Origin: Macrobrachium rosenbergii
Lineage: Eukaryota; Arthropoda; Malacostraca; Decapoda; Palaemonidae
Assembly: GCF_040412425.1 (NCBI RefSeq)
Contig: NC_089742.1
Coordinates: 72,673,771 to 72,737,770, forward strand
Direction: 5' to 3'
Length of the DNA: 64,000 nucleotides
Part shown: positions 10,256 through 22,057 of the stretch, in pieces
Layout of the letters: every line of letters starts with the position of its first letter
How positions within the stretch are numbered: the stretch's first letter is position 1
The notes under the pieces: generated by a model
What the model was told of the DNA's origin: nothing
The model's input: only the letters and a program-made list of their open reading frames with translations
The model's database searches: none
Position numbers and translations under genes: made by a program

Positions 10256-11115
10256 TCCCTTTGGAGCCCTCTTAGTTTTATAGTCTGTTGGCTCTGCCCG
10301 TAAAGGTTTTCAGCTGAAGATTCAAAGAAAGTACTGTAAGTATAAATATTTCAGAGTTCTTACTAAAACAAGAAATCTCTCTCGTATGCCTGTATTGAAC
10401 CACCTTCCTTTGCAAGTAGTATTCATTTGAAATAATTACATCTTCCCCTTTCTTAGTTGCTATAAATCACATCAAGAGGCTTAGGTGATCTCTTGCAAGT
10501 CAGCTTTTTGTTCTTATTGTTACTCCAGTCAGAGGCCAGTATACCTTTAAATCATTTGGAGACTTTTTTCACAAAGTGTTCAGTTTACGCACTTTAAAAT
10601 CATAAATTCTTTTACTTCCAACATCGCAACTGACCCTGAAGGCTTTTTTAGGATTATTAAATTTTATCCAAGCATCCCACATTTCACCCTCCTCTTGCAA
10701 GTTCAGTCTTATTTCCTCTAGTAACACAAGGATTGAAAAATTTCATACAAGAGCTAATAATTTGTTTCCAATGAGGGATCCGTAACATAAGACAGTCAGT
10801 ATACGAGTATTTTCATGATTTGCTTTAACTAGGTTCTTTGCTTGTTTTATTGGTTTCATTTTCAAATTTTTCTACTGAATTTACAGCAGAATATAAACTG
10901 CATCACATCAGAGTAAAATTTGTCCAACAGTGTTCATGTTCCCTGGTAGTATCCATAGCCATGTTAGACCTAGAGGTCATCAACTGGGTCAGGTCATCAC
11001 AAAGCCCATTTATGCATTAATGAAAGTAACAATCAAGTAAAAAAAAGGGGGGGGTTAAAATTGCTTGAAAATCTCAAAATAATGGTTAAACTTTCATGGA
11101 GCTCATTTCCCCACA
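10256..11115. other. No recognisable gene
   Basis: AT-rich sequence downstream of the LINE 3' end, with only short frames and no coding motif or repeat that I could pair within the window. Confidence 0.4.
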
Positions 11116-11119
11116 ATGA

Positions 11120-11650
11120 CATGAATAAGGGCTGACTTCCAGTGTCTGCTACCTACCCTACCCCACAACGGATGGCTCAAGTGTAGGCAGACTTGCTCAA
11201 TGGCACTGAGAGTGTTACATAAATACAATGATCCCCACTGATCATCTTGGCGGATGAGCCAGACAGAATACTGAGAGTTCTATCCCTAGAAACCAGCCCA
11301 TTCTACTTCCAGTAGATAATTCTGCCCTCAAAATATCAATATACTAACTAGCATACTTATCTCACCCAGGTGTAAACATTATCAGGCAGTTGACGAGACC
11401 TCCCACAACTGTCTTAAAAAATGAAACTCAATCTCAGCAACAGTATCCCTTCAAGATAATCAAGACAGCGAAGAGGGAAGAAGGCTGATAACATTTGAAT
11501 TCAAATATTTAGATCTGAACCATGAGAAAAGTTTCTCACAGTTTGAAAGCCTTCTGGCCTAACAGAGGACTTCAACATAGAATATATAAATTCTAATGTG
11601 AACCCATATGACTTCTAGAAGGCATTCTCTCATTTAGAGGGTCATTACAG
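11120..11650. repeat. Interspersed repeat block shared with 40.2-40.7 kb
   Basis: Diverged copy of 40190-40740. Paired landmarks in the same order include GACAGAATACTGAGAGT / GACAGAATGCTGAAAGT, CAGGCAGTTGACGAGACC / CAGGTGATTGACAAGACC, and a pair with core GATAATCAAGACAGCGAAG / GATAATCATGACACTGAAG. The family is not recognised. No coding capacity is seen. Confidence 0.6.
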
Positions 11651-12686
11651 AAAAATATTTTCACTGTGTATGCAGTCATTCACTTCTAACCAAAGTGTAA
11701 GGTTTTTGGTAATGGATTGCCCAGTGTATAATCATGTAAGTTTGGAATCTCAAATAATAATGTCTGGCCTTTGCCTTCACCAAATCTTGGAAATTAACAC
11801 AGACCAAATAAACTATGTTTAATCCTTATTGAATCGAGGATTAATTGTTGAATTATGAATGACTAGTGTTTTTGCTTGAGAGAAATGTTTAAGTCACTTA
11901 TAATTCAAACTCCATTATCATACAGAAAAACATGACAACTGAATCCACAGCCATGAATAAATAATTTATAAATGCTGGCATAATTTGCAATCTGTTGTAA
12001 CCTTTCAGAAAACAGGATACTGTATAAATAAGAGTACACATCAATAAAATATGAAGCAAATTTTATTTTAGTTTTAAAGATCAGATTGTTAAATTCACAT
12101 CAACTGAAATCATACAACTTAATAAATAATTAATCACAATAAAAAGACTAAACTATTAATATCAAATACTTTTACCTTTCTTTGCTCTCCATAGTATCCA
12201 AAACTGTTATCACAAACACAAAAATCAAATAAAATTTTTAGTTACATATGAGCTGCTGTGCTATACTTTTAATACTGAACTTAAGTAACACAAATTTCCA
12301 TTATGCAGTTGCAATATAATATGTAATAACTGGAATAGTGTAAATGCAAAATCAAACAAAATTTTAAATTCTAAGCATGCCGAATTAATGAAGTAGCAGA
12401 AAAACATTTAAATTTGCCAGATTTCAAGTATACACATTGTCCATATTTCTGAAAATAAGTCTTTTATATTAAAAAAAAAAAAATTCAACATTCAGGCTCT
12501 AGTGAGTGTGACAAAGTGACTGACCCAGGATACTTCACACTTAGGCCGAAGGTCATAATGAGGCACAAAGGAGACATGAAATTTTTAAGTTTCTAAGATC
12601 ATATTCAGTTCAAAGATTATCGATTCTGTGGCTCGTGAATTACAGCTTACAGGATACTACTAAATTCCCATATTCAAAAGATTATC
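11651..12686 (-). other. 3' UTR and downstream flank of the USP35/38-like gene
   Basis: AT-rich sequence following the stop codon at 12687-12689 on the minus strand. A minus-strand AATAAA lies at about 12062-12067, which would give a 3' UTR of roughly 0.6 kb, but several other A-rich candidates exist. An A13 run is at about 12471. The UTR end cannot be set without transcript data. Confidence 0.35.
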
Positions 12687-12947
12687 TTAAAACACAACCC
12701 TGGATGGAGTATTGAATCCTCCTCCACCTGGACCACCACCACATCCACCAGGAGGAGGAGTGCCATCATGATCAGTATCTCTTGGAAAATGAGAACCTCC
12801 TGTACTTGGAGAACGTTTACGCTGGGCCTCACGATCCTGTTCACTTCGATACTGAAGGTTATCACATTCCACTGTTTCTCTCAAGTCAAGACGAAGGGAT
12901 TTCATATCTTCAAACAGTGGGACATCAGGAGCAAGGCTCTCACTTAA
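12687..12947 (-). CDS. USP35/38-like deubiquitinase, last coding exon
   Basis: The 87-codon terminal exon opens after the acceptor TTTCTTTTCCAG at 12948 in phase 0 and reads LSESLAPDVPLFEDMKSLRL, then a charged helix and a proline/glycine-rich tail. It ends GGGGFNTPSRVVF and a TAA stop. The glycine run followed by FNT-x2-R-x-VF resembles the very C-terminus that I recall for USP38, and this ties the exon to the catalytic exons upstream on the same strand. Phase 0 fits the end of the exon at 42313. The protein downstream of the catalytic fold is short in this family, consistent with a single tail exon. No damage is visible. Confidence 0.8.
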   Translation of the reverse strand, partial: LSESLAPDVPLFEDMKSLRLDLRETVECDNLQYRSEQDREAQRKRSPSTGGSHFPRDTDHDGTPPPGGCGGGPGGGGFNTPSRVVF

Positions 12948-13566
12948 CTGGAAAAGAAATCAAATAAAATTTTCACAATAATTAAAACACCCATAGATTA
13001 TTCACACATTCAATAATCACACGTTCAACACTGACTGGGATCCTTCTGTTACATAAAACTATATTGTATCTCCAAATAAAATTCACTAAATTGTTAGACA
13101 TACAAAAGAGAAAATTAATTTAAAATATCAAATTTCCAATTTAGGCTTTGTGTGTGTGTGTTCAAAATAACAAAATATATTTATGGAAGTAACTTTTTTG
13201 AACAAAAATTTAATAAATCAACAATGATAAAGTGAAAATGACTTGCTCTTAAAACTAAAATTACAAATCCTTAAACTTTTCAGAATTCAACTCTAGTATT
13301 ACACAATGCATCATAACTCGAGTAATTACTGACATTGATATCAATTACAAAGTTATATTTAAAAAACAAATAAACAAACAGGATCTACATGAAAAAACTT
13401 TGAATATAAAAATAAAAATGATACAATGTAAAATAAATCTTACAGGCAATCACCTACTTAAAAAACTTACAAACATTGCTATAATCGTGCAGAAAACGAG
13501 TAGTTTAAACAATTATAAATGCCACTGCTTCATGTGTAACTTCTCCACCAAGGATTTTAGAATGTA
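12948..13566 (-). other. USP35/38-like intron, no other feature
   Basis: First part of the 29-kb intron (12948-42312) next to the last exon. It is AT-rich, with a short TG run near 13150 and no coding motif. Confidence 0.5.
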
Positions 13567-13900
13567 TCAGCCCTCTTCACTTCTAGCTTTAGGCAGAAAT
13601 TTATGTCTAAGGTCCTCAAGATAGGGCCATTCAATTAGAAAAGGTTCCACTATCAAAGGAACTAGGCAGTCAACGCAGTCATTAAAAACCCATGAGTTAG
13701 GCAGGCCTGACATGCTCATAAAGGCAGAGGGCTGTCTCAAATCCTCTGGACATACTGTTACACCGCCAAGGAGATCTCTCTCCTGTGATCTCTCTCCTTT
13801 TGTTCCTACCTCTTGCATTCTAACATTCACCCCAAAAACTTTTGATTCAAGGCAAGAAGTTATTAGACGAAAGTTGACATTGACTTGGGCATAAATCTAC
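13567..13900 (-). pseudogene. Possible BEL/Pao retrotransposon protease-region fragment
   Basis: The minus-strand frame contains NVRMQEVGTKGERSQ and further on EPFLIEWPYLEDLRHKFLP. The combination of a loosely conserved beta-rich stretch with WPxLxDL resembles the linker just downstream of the aspartic protease in BEL/Pao polyproteins (often WPHLxDL). The catalytic DTG is not visible. Length and context give no further support, so this is a weak call, and a host pseudogene is also possible. Confidence 0.35.
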
Positions 13901-15300
13901 TGCCAATTGTTTTGATCATTTGTCACCTCATTGTTACTGCTCACACCTACATGTGCTGGTTCCCAAGAAAATTTATTTTTATTTCTCTGCTACTGATTAT
14001 GTGAAGCCACTGCAGGATTTGTAAAACTAGAAATTGTGAAATTTCCTTACAATAAAATTTGCTAATACATACTCCAAACCCAAAGCCAGCACTAGATTAA
14101 AAACGATATGTAAATACTGAAGTTGAACTTCTGTATCCTTAGGCCAAAAAGTGCAGAAGCCTGCACAACCTACACCAACATCAAGCAATATATGACCGTC
14201 AGTGGAAGTCTAAAGCATCAATTACGATACTTTGTATGGGTGAGAATCTAAAAGGAACTGCAGCCAATCGATAACAGTATGGTGTACAAAATCTAAAACT
14301 TTTCATCTACTAAAGAATACTTTTTCACATCCATAGCTCATTTTTGAAAAAACTAAGACTTTATAATATGTCCACCATGATGAAGGCCAGTACACTACTT
14401 GAAAAGATTTATAGTATCTGAGCAGTTGACTTCTAGAACTTTTAAATAAGGAACCCATGTCAACCTGTGATCAAAAAGTGTGCTTCTTCCACAGAATATA
14501 TCTGTCGGCTCTTGATGTATTATCTATAAAACAGGTTTGGCATAGGAAAAACCTAACATTGGGAGCTGCTCTTAGTCCTCAAAGGAATTACTCTTATGGT
14601 TCCCCCAAGGCTCCATAAGATAGAACAACCAATATCAAAGGATATTTTTAGTTGGTCTTGGTCAAAATAGTGCCTCTGATAGACACAGTGACAATTTTCC
14701 TTCATCCTTCTCATGCAAATGTGATAAAACAATGCACAAACTGGATAAGATCCAGAATCCTATACCTTTTTATCATGGAAAGCAGGTGGGTTTGAAGACT
14801 CACAGTGAATACTAATAATAGGTTTTTCCTTCATCAAAACCAGTTTTCTTTTATAGCAAAGCTGTGGCCTTCATATGTTGGGTTTTTAAAATCTAGTCTA
14901 CTGAGAAGATTATTCACCTAACATTGCTAGGTACCTGGTGCAAAAACTACAGACTTCATCCATCCAGCAATACCTATTTTTATGGAAAGTGTGACTGGAT
15001 TACCTCTGCACTGAGAGCCAGTTGAGCCTTGGTTGAGAGTTTTACATTGTCTAATATAATTTTTTTAGGGCAAGCACCTTGTGGCTATTACAATTATGTC
15101 ATACAAGGCTGTGTTATCTAAGTCACTGATTTAAGATTGCAGCATTGTTTCAGATATAGAAGTTAATTCACTTCTCTGATCTTTTGCATTGCAAAGACTG
15201 GCCCCTGCAAGGCTTCCCATTACCAGGTCCCTGAATAAGTTTCTTTGACCCCTGTCATCTCAATTCAGTAGTCCTAATACAAATACAACTCAGTGCTCCC
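13901..15300. other. Intron sequence without a recognised gene
   Basis: No frame longer than about 60 codons shows a motif. Because a recombinase-like relic follows on the plus strand, this stretch may be the decayed remainder of the same retroelement, but I could not identify RT or RNase H motifs in it. Confidence 0.4.
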
Positions 15301-15750
15301 AAATGCAGTCATTTTGACTGTCCTGTCATCCCGGTTCTCTTAGACGTGGACAGTGTTTATCACCTACACACTTAGCCATCACTGCTGTCTCCTAGCTTGT
15401 CATTTCTGGCCAAGACATAGGACCCTTTGAATAATAAATCCCCTATTCTTCTACAGGAACTCAGAATTACAGATAAGGCATTATGCCTGATCCAAACACT
15501 CCAAGTTTACCTAGATGTCCTGGCAAATGTCCCAGATGATCCTTTTTTGTTACCCCCTATCAGAAACAAGCCACTTTCTTTGCATGGACTGAGAATTGTC
15601 TTAGTGTCCCTAATTAGAAAGGCAGAACCTACCCCTTCTGGTTCTCAAGGTGTCAGGGGGCACTGGGTGCATTCCTAATTTTTATTGGAGCCATTTATTG
15701 CAAAAAAGTCTCTCGAGTTTATAAGGTTGTCATCAGAGGGAGTGTTCCTT
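15301..15750 (+). pseudogene. Tyrosine-recombinase-like relic of another retroelement
   Basis: The plus-strand frame 15427-15678 reads LRITDKALCLIQTLQVYLDV, then PPIRNKPLSLHGLRIVLVSL and GSQGVRGHW. A linker of the form LCPVxALxxYLxR, followed by LF…KPLS and an HDxR box, is typical of the catalytic half of DIRS/Ngaro-type tyrosine recombinases. Here the histidine of the HxxR box appears as Gln-Gly, the upstream frame has stops, and the tyrosine end is not found. It is opposite in strand to the other DIRS elements and clearly from another family. Confidence 0.4.
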
Positions 15751-15832
15751 GAACGCTGATGCCATAAAATCCAAAAACTTCGGGTACACTGAGTTTGTAT
15801 GTAGTGTGGTAAGCCCCAGTCCCATGTTGGAT

Positions 15833-16355
15833 TACAGTCAACACCCATGTTCTCGGGGGTTAGGTTCCACAACCACCCACAAATGCCGAAAAAATGTAAT
15901 ATATTGGAACCCCCCTCTAAAAAGCCTTATAACTGCCTATTTTAATAGTTCAAACACCAAATATACCTTAAACTATCATTCTGAAACACTTTAATATTCT
16001 AATATTTCAATATCACTTTACTATTTTAATATTCCAATATCACTGTCATATCATTTCAATATCATTTCTGAGCGTGTGGCTGTAGGTGCTATAACGAGGT
16101 GAGAAAACTAGTTTAGGGTGCTGTAGCCATCGGGATGGTTCACTGTAAGGAAGGGAGAAAACTGGTTTATTACCAGTGCAAAGCTTACAGACCTGTTTCT
16201 TTCCACACATATATGTCTCTCTCTCCGAGTTAAGAAATATTTAAAAATGCATTTTAAAAAATACATTTTATTGATATTTTGCTGTGTTTACATTAATATT
16301 AGTACTTGAAAATTAGTAAATAATTTTTTATCATAAAAAATATATGTAGTCACGA
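15833..16355. repeat. MITE A, left part (split by DIRS copy 2)
   Basis: Begins TACAGTCAACACCCATG and continues into AT-rich sequence up to the DIRS left end at about 16356. The other end is at 24483-24609, finishing GCTGGGGTCCACTGTA. The two tips are inverted repeats of each other (TACAGT…CCC). The neighbouring copy at 24647-25216, in reverse orientation, shows that sequence on both sides of the DIRS insertion belongs to one element (shared TAGTCA-GAAA and ACAGTAATTAGTGAATAT). Confidence 0.6.
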
Positions 16356-16357
16356 AA

Positions 16358-16690
16358 AAGGGATTTTGACGAAGGAAAAATCTATTTCTGGAGAGGGGAC
16401 CGTGTCACCTGGTGAAAAAGTCCATTCAGCACTTATTTCTAGGTAATTCCGTTGCTAGATACCAGAGAAAGCTAAATGAAATGCTGGAGTTACTACCCCC
16501 AGAGCGAGCTCCATTAGATGGAGTCGTGTATGGAAAAGGGTGAACTACAAAACACGGAACCTTATCCTATAGAGATCCCAAAGTCAAAAGTCCCACAGAG
16601 AGGTGCCGTTACAAACCCATGCACCACTCGCGGACAGCACACAAAACACCGCTAGCCGCATTCCATGAAAGCATCACCCCACCAGAATGA
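16358..16690. repeat. DIRS copy 2 left (3') inverted terminal repeat
   Basis: Starts GGGATTTTGACGAAGG. From about 16410 it is the reverse complement of 24190-24465, including CCACTCGCGGACAGCACAC and the CTCCATTAGATGGAG palindrome. Confidence 0.85.
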
Positions 16691-16742
16691 TGTTTACTAT
16701 GGGAGGGACATGATACATGATGGAGGTGGGTCACGGGTGACA

Positions 16743-16822
16743 CGGTCCCCCTCTCCAGAAATAGATTTTTCCTTCGTCAAAATCTCTTTTCTGGATCGGG
16801 TCCCGTGTCACCCGGTGAAAAA
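16743..16822. repeat. DIRS copy 2 internal complementary region
   Basis: On the minus strand it reads …CCCGATCCAGAAAAGAGATTTTGACGAAGG…, which is the right terminus joined to the left terminus. Same diagnostic arrangement as in copy 1. Confidence 0.87.
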
Positions 16823-17141
16823 TTAACAGAGAAATAAATATCATTCTTAAACTAAAGAGATAATAAAATCTAAGGGGAACAGAAGACCGAAGGTCCAAAA
16901 AGAAATTTTTAATTACTAGTAACAATAACAATAATGTACAAATGAAACTGATGTTAGCGTAAAATTAACATGACAATATGAAAAATATACATAAACAAAA
17001 TAACTATACAATATTGAAAACCTTATAACCTAAATGTGTCATTTAGACAAACATACAGATAACACAGCCCGGTGAGAAGTCAAGGCAAGCCTGACTGAAA
17101 TGACCGTACGGGGATAACTGAGGCAGTGGAGGAAGAAATGA

Positions 17142-18200
17142 CTAGGAATCAGAAAGGGAACCAGAGGGAGGAACAACGTTCCCTGCCGCGACTGCTGAGA
17201 ATTTAAGAGCTTCTAAGGATTTCAAATAGTGACGTTTGAAAACCAAGGGTGACTTCCAACCAGTGTACCTGGTAAGATCTGTGAAATTCATGTAATGAAA
17301 GTAATTAATGGAGGTGGCCACAGCTCTAATATCATGAACTCTTGGGACTGAGTCAGGGTTAGCCTGCTTGATAAAGTAAAGGATTTGTTGTCTAATAGCA
17401 GACATAGAGATATTACCCCCTCCTTCCCTGATAAAGAGAGGCCCAGACGAGATGTGAGAAGACCTGTCTAAATAAGCCCTCAAAGTATGAACTGGGCACA
17501 GGGACAGGTCTTGAGGCAGGGGAGAATTTTCCAAGGCGACCACCTATGCTATGGATCTTCATTTTTGGCCAGGAAGTTAGGGTGAGGAATCAGCAAAACC
17601 TCCCTGATGGAAGGAAGTCGACGTGGTTGGGCTCCCTAGAGAGTGCAGACAGCTCTGAAATTCTAGCACCCGAAGCTAGGCTAACTAAGAACAACGTTTT
17701 CCTCAATAAGGAAAGGTAGGGCCAAGACTGATTATCGATATTTGAGGCTAACTTCAACACGTCATTTAAAAACCAGGAAACCGTATGTGGACGGATTACA
17801 GGCCTCAGACGTGCACAGGCTTTAGGGATGGAAGAAAAGTAAGGATCTGTGAGGTCAATTTTGAAACCATACAAGAACACTTTTCGTAAAGCCGACTTGA
17901 CTGTAGTAACAGTACTAGAGGCTAAACCCTTCTCAAACAGTGATCTAAAAAAGGAGATTGCTAAATTTATGGTCATTACTGTAGCCTCAGATTCTTTCAA
18001 AAAGAGTGCTAGTTTCTTAATTGCTGAGTCGTACTGACGAAGAGTGGAGACCCGCTTATCTGATTCCAAGAACATGGTGTTGACAGGATCAACATTAGCA
18101 TCCCTTTGAGCCACAAATTTCATAAAGTCCACAAAGCCAGGGCACTTTGAATTTTTGAGGAAGCTGACACAGTCTGAGTTTGTACTCTTGTGTTAGTTTC
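17142..18200 (-). pseudogene. DIRS copy 2 tyrosine recombinase, frameshifted
   Basis: The N-terminal half lies at 18132-17590 (STLRQYDSAIKKLALFLKES, then SGARISELSAL with catalytic Arg). The C-terminal half lies at 17543-17142 and contains RVHDIRAVATS (HxxR) and LVFKRHYLKSLEAL, which holds the catalytic Tyr that copy 1 lost from frame. Between them one base is missing near 17607 relative to copy 1, and a TAG replaces a CAG codon near 17547. A further frameshift near 18195 separates the usual start from the body. All recognised catalytic residues are still present in the DNA. Confidence 0.83.
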
Positions 18201-20129
18201 GGACTGGGGATTCGGATGTGGCGAAGTTTCAGTTCTAGCAGAAGAGGAAACCAGCTGCTCTTTGGCCAGTAGGGAGCCACTAGAGCTACTTGACCCTTGA
18301 ACGTCCTTAGTTTGTGAAGGACCTTTAACAACAAGTTCACTGGAGGGAACAGATAGATCGTCTTCCACCTGTTCCAATCCAATGACATTGCGTCCGTGAA
18401 AAGAGCTTGAGGGTCCAGGTTGGGAGCTACGTAATGAGGAAGCTTGTTGTTGAGCTTGGTTGCGAACAAATCTACCTCCAGACCTGGAACTTGTTTGCAG
18501 ATCCAATTGAACGAGCCCTGTCTAGGGACCACTCCGACTCTAGGGGAGTTGTCCTTGATAGAGAATCTGCTACGACGTTCCGGACCCCTGCAAGATGGGT
18601 GGCAGACAGGTGCCACTTGTTCTTGCATGCCAAGGAGAAAAGTGCAATCATTACCTGGTTGATCCGGCTCGATTTTGAACCTCCCCTGTTTATGCAGTGG
18701 ACTACTGTGGCGCTGTCCAGAACCAGTCTTATGTGAATCTTCTTGGGGGGAAGAAGCTTCTTCAAGGTAAGGAAGACCGCCATGGCCTCCAGAACGTTTA
18801 TATGGAACTGGCGGAACATGAGGGACCAAGTCCCCTGTACTTCTTGGTGTTGAGAATATCCTCCCCACCCGCTTAGGGAGGCGTCTGTGTGGATAACCAA
18901 CGCTGGAGGAGGAAATTGCAGGGGGACTGACTTGGACAGGCTCTTGACAGTCGACCAAGGCCGGAGTCTCTTCTTCAAGATGTGAGGGATCAGAGACACC
19001 TTGTCCCTGAGACTGATATTTGCCCGACTCCGCCACACTCTGTTGATATCTTTCAGCTTCACCTTCAGCAACAGGTCTGTCACCGAAGCGAACTGAAGGG
19101 AGCCCAAGACTCTTTCTTGGGTCCGCCGAGAGGCTCGTTTGGACTTGAGAAACTGCCTGGTTGCTCTGGCTATCTCCTTCCTCTTGGGAGGAGGAAGAGA
19201 GAGCTTGTGAGAATTCAGATCCCACTGGATTCCTAGCCATTGAAAACAACTGCTCGGAACCAGGCGGGACTTCTCCTGTTTACACGAAAGCCCAAGGATT
19301 CTAGAAAGTCGACCACCACGGATGTAACTCTCTGGCATTCCTCGACGCTGGATGCCCAGATGATCCAGTCGTCGAGATACGCGGCCAGCGTAATCCCTTG
19401 AGACCGGAGTTGTTGTACGACCGTGTCTGTCAACTTGGTAAAAATCCTTGGAGCTATGTTGAGGCCGAAAGGCAACACCTTGAAGGAATATGCCTGCCTT
19501 CTGAGCCTGAACCCCAGAAAGGGGGAGAGCCTTCTCGCAACCGGGACGTGATAATAGGCGTCGGAAAGATCTAGAGAGGTGGTTACGGCTCCACGGGGCA
19601 GTAGGGTCCGAACTTGGGAGACAGTAAGCATCCGAAACTTGTCGCAACGAATGTAGGAATTCAGACGGGACAAGTCCAGAATTACTCTCCGTTTGTCGGA
19701 ACCCTTCTTGGGAACACTGAAGAGCCTGCCTTGGAACTTCAGAGTCCTCACTTTCCTTATAGCCTGTTTCTGTAGGAGAACTTCCACAAAGTCCTCGAGA
19801 TCCTTGGTCGTAGCTTGATAAAACTTGACTGGTGGAGGGGGATTGTCGATCCAACTCCAGCCTAGGCCCTTGGAAACTATACTCTGAGCCCAGGGACAGA
19901 AGGTCCACCGAGCTCGAAAATGGTACAGCCTCCCGCCCACAGGATGTATGTCATCGGTCCTGTGTTTGCTTCCCCCCTCTGGAGCCTCTACCTCCCCTGT
20001 TCCTGGGAGAGGAGCGGAGGGCTCCCCTCCCCCTAGCGAAGCCACGGGGCTTATTGCCTCTGGTTGCTTGTCTGGAGCGAAATTTCCCCTGACTTTCATA
20101 TGCAGGATTGAAAGCTGGGGAGGAGACAT
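18095..20129 (-). pseudogene. DIRS copy 2 pol: reverse transcriptase, RNase H and C-terminal domain
   Basis: The frame opens at 20129, overlapping the gag end by about 180 bases in another frame. RT motifs are FSVPKKGSDKRRVILDLSRL, TSLDLSDAYYHVPV and LAAYLDDWIIWAS. One base is missing near 19272 (after SLGFRVN), and the frame continues as KSRLVPSSCFQWLGIQWDL to the RNase H motifs VIHTDASLSGWGGY, NVLEAMAVF, LVLDSATVVH and HLAGVRNVVADSLSR. A second missing base near 18510 moves the reading to LEVDLFATKLNNKLP, ending at 18095. Catalytic residues of both enzymes look intact. Two single-base deletions break the protein. Confidence 0.87.
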
Positions 20130-21955
20130 AGGATGGAGCAGCCAAAGATTGATGCGCCGGGTTCACCAAGACATACTGAGGCGGAGGATGGGAGGAAGAG
20201 GTCGAAGGCTGACCCTGTAAAGGAACCTGAACCAAGGACTGAGCTGGAAGACGTTTAAATTTCTTGCTGGACTTTGTGGGAGGGCCGGTAAGATCAGACT
20301 GTTTCCTTTTATAGGGCAGACCCCAACGGGAACGGAGACTCTGATTGACCCTAGCTGCCTCAGATAAGACTGCATCAACTTCTTCTTGTGGGAAAAGATT
20401 AGCTCCCCAGATCGAACTCTTAAGAAGCTTATTTGGTTCATGCCGAACTGTGGCTGCTGAAAAGATGTGCTTCCGGCAGGCCAGTCGGGCAGTCATAAAG
20501 TCAAACAGGTCTTGTTGAAAACTCGCCAAGAGAGATTTCGTCAAGACCTGGAATAAAGGATCTTCCCTATAAACCAAAGAAGTTGCTTCCGCTAAAGCCA
20601 AAGAGTTCAAAGACCTGGCGAGCCTTTCCTTAGTATCAGCCTCTGTTTTCAAGAGCGTCTCCGGGATCTTAGGGAGCTGCTCACTGAACAGATCAGAAGC
20701 GCAGTCTGGGTCAAGCCGAGTCACTGTAAACGTATTAGGGGCTCCCTTCCAGAATTCGGTGCCTCCGGGAAAGACGAGAGATGTTGGGTCCGTTTCTCGG
20801 AGATGAGGAAGGGGTTTACCTTGAAGCAAGCCTGACTAGTCAGAGAGGCCACTTTGAAGTGCAAGGGAGAAGGAGAACATCACTGAGAGTGAACATAGTG
20901 AACACTCCCTTAGCTGGTGTAAGCTTAGTGTTCTCCGCTTGCCACTCCGTACTGGTCCTCATCAAAGACGACTGGGCTTGGTCCCTAGGATAGATAACAG
21001 TCTCCTTAGGGACTTTATCAGACCTGTTCCAAACCTCTCCCTTCAGCCTGGCAAACCCAGTGTAGGGAGATGTCAGGTCCGGAGGATAGAACTCCAACTC
21101 TTCCACTCTCCTCGTGCCCAAACCCTCTATGGTAAGAGTACCTTCGTACTCGGGAGCATAAAGGGCCAGACGCCAAGGATTCCCCAGATCAAAGGGAGGG
21201 AGAGTGGAAGGGTCAGGAACAGAATGAGACCTAGAATGAGAACCTTGTTGTGATTCCACCTTCTCCGAAAGAGACTGAAAAGAAGAAGCAAGACCAGACA
21301 GCTTGCTGTCTACCCTTGCGTCGATTCTTTCAAGGAATTGCTCAAAGAAATGAAACGTATCCAAAGAAGGAGGAGGGGGAACTACCTGACGTGATTGAGA
21401 CTCCGCTTGGGACCCGGAAGGGGAGGCTGTACTCGTCGACGGAACGGGGCTCGGCGCCCGTGCCGCCGCCGGAGGGACCCCATATCGGCCTGTCGGAGTA
21501 GGTAAGGCTTTCTTTTTAACGGACTTCACCTTCGGAGCAATAGACCCAGACGTGCCCGTAAGGTATGAAGATTTAGAGAAGCCTTTAAAAGAAGCAACAG
21601 AGGAAGGAGGAGAGCTAAACAGTGGAGAACCTGCCTCACTTACCCCCTTACCTGGTTGATGCTCCGGGATAATGCTCGGAGACTCAAGGTCGAGTTCGAG
21701 TTCCGCCGCGTCTTCTGGAACGCCACCGCTCAGAGCCGAACCGTCTGGAGAGGGCTGGGTCAACTCCCGAATCCCGGCAATCAACGGAGCAGCAACATCG
21801 TCGGTGACTGAAGCTGTGATCCAAGCGCCGGGAAAAAGGACATTACAAATGTCCTTCGAGAGTATGTAGGGATTGCCAGCTCCTATGTTGCGTCCAAAGC
21901 CGCTAACCCAGACTTTAAGGGCCTGAGGCGAAGCATCACGAGACTTGCGGTCAGC
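19951..21955 (-). pseudogene. DIRS copy 2 gag, second exon, with frameshifts
   Basis: After the acceptor at 21955 the exon reads ADRKSRDASPQALKVW and GAWITASVTDDVAAPLIAG, closely matching copy 1. The frame to 20840 covers a Ser/Pro-rich region and EELEFYPPDLTSPYTGF. Two single-base deletions near 20851 and 20824 shift it into the frame 20829-19951. That frame ends with QSLVQVPLQGQPSTSSS and an RG-rich tail (FARGRGALRSSPRNRGGRGS) suited to RNA binding. This is the better preserved of the two gags, about 660 codons with exon 1 removed. Confidence 0.82.
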
Positions 21956-22057
21956 CTACCGGAAGAAAAACATTATTGCGGTTTACCGAAGGCGGGGGAA
22001 ATCGGTAATATGTAAGGAATACAGTTGGCTAAGAAGGAAAGATGCATGATCACCTAC
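21956..22057 (-). other. Spliceosomal intron inside DIRS copy 2 gag
   Basis: Minus-strand donor GATTCG|GTAGGTGAT at 22058/22057 and acceptor TTCCGGTAG|GCTGACCGC at 21956/21955, phase 0. The position in the protein is identical to that in copy 1. Confidence 0.68.

Noticed and set aside
12674..12865. A 63-codon frame overlapping the last USP exon
   Set aside because: It is a shadow. The other frame has the splice acceptor, correct phase and the C-terminal family motif.
19250..19908. N-terminal half of the 478-codon frame 19908-18472
   Set aside because: It is the wrong frame over the reverse transcriptase. Only the part after the 19272 frameshift is genuine pol.
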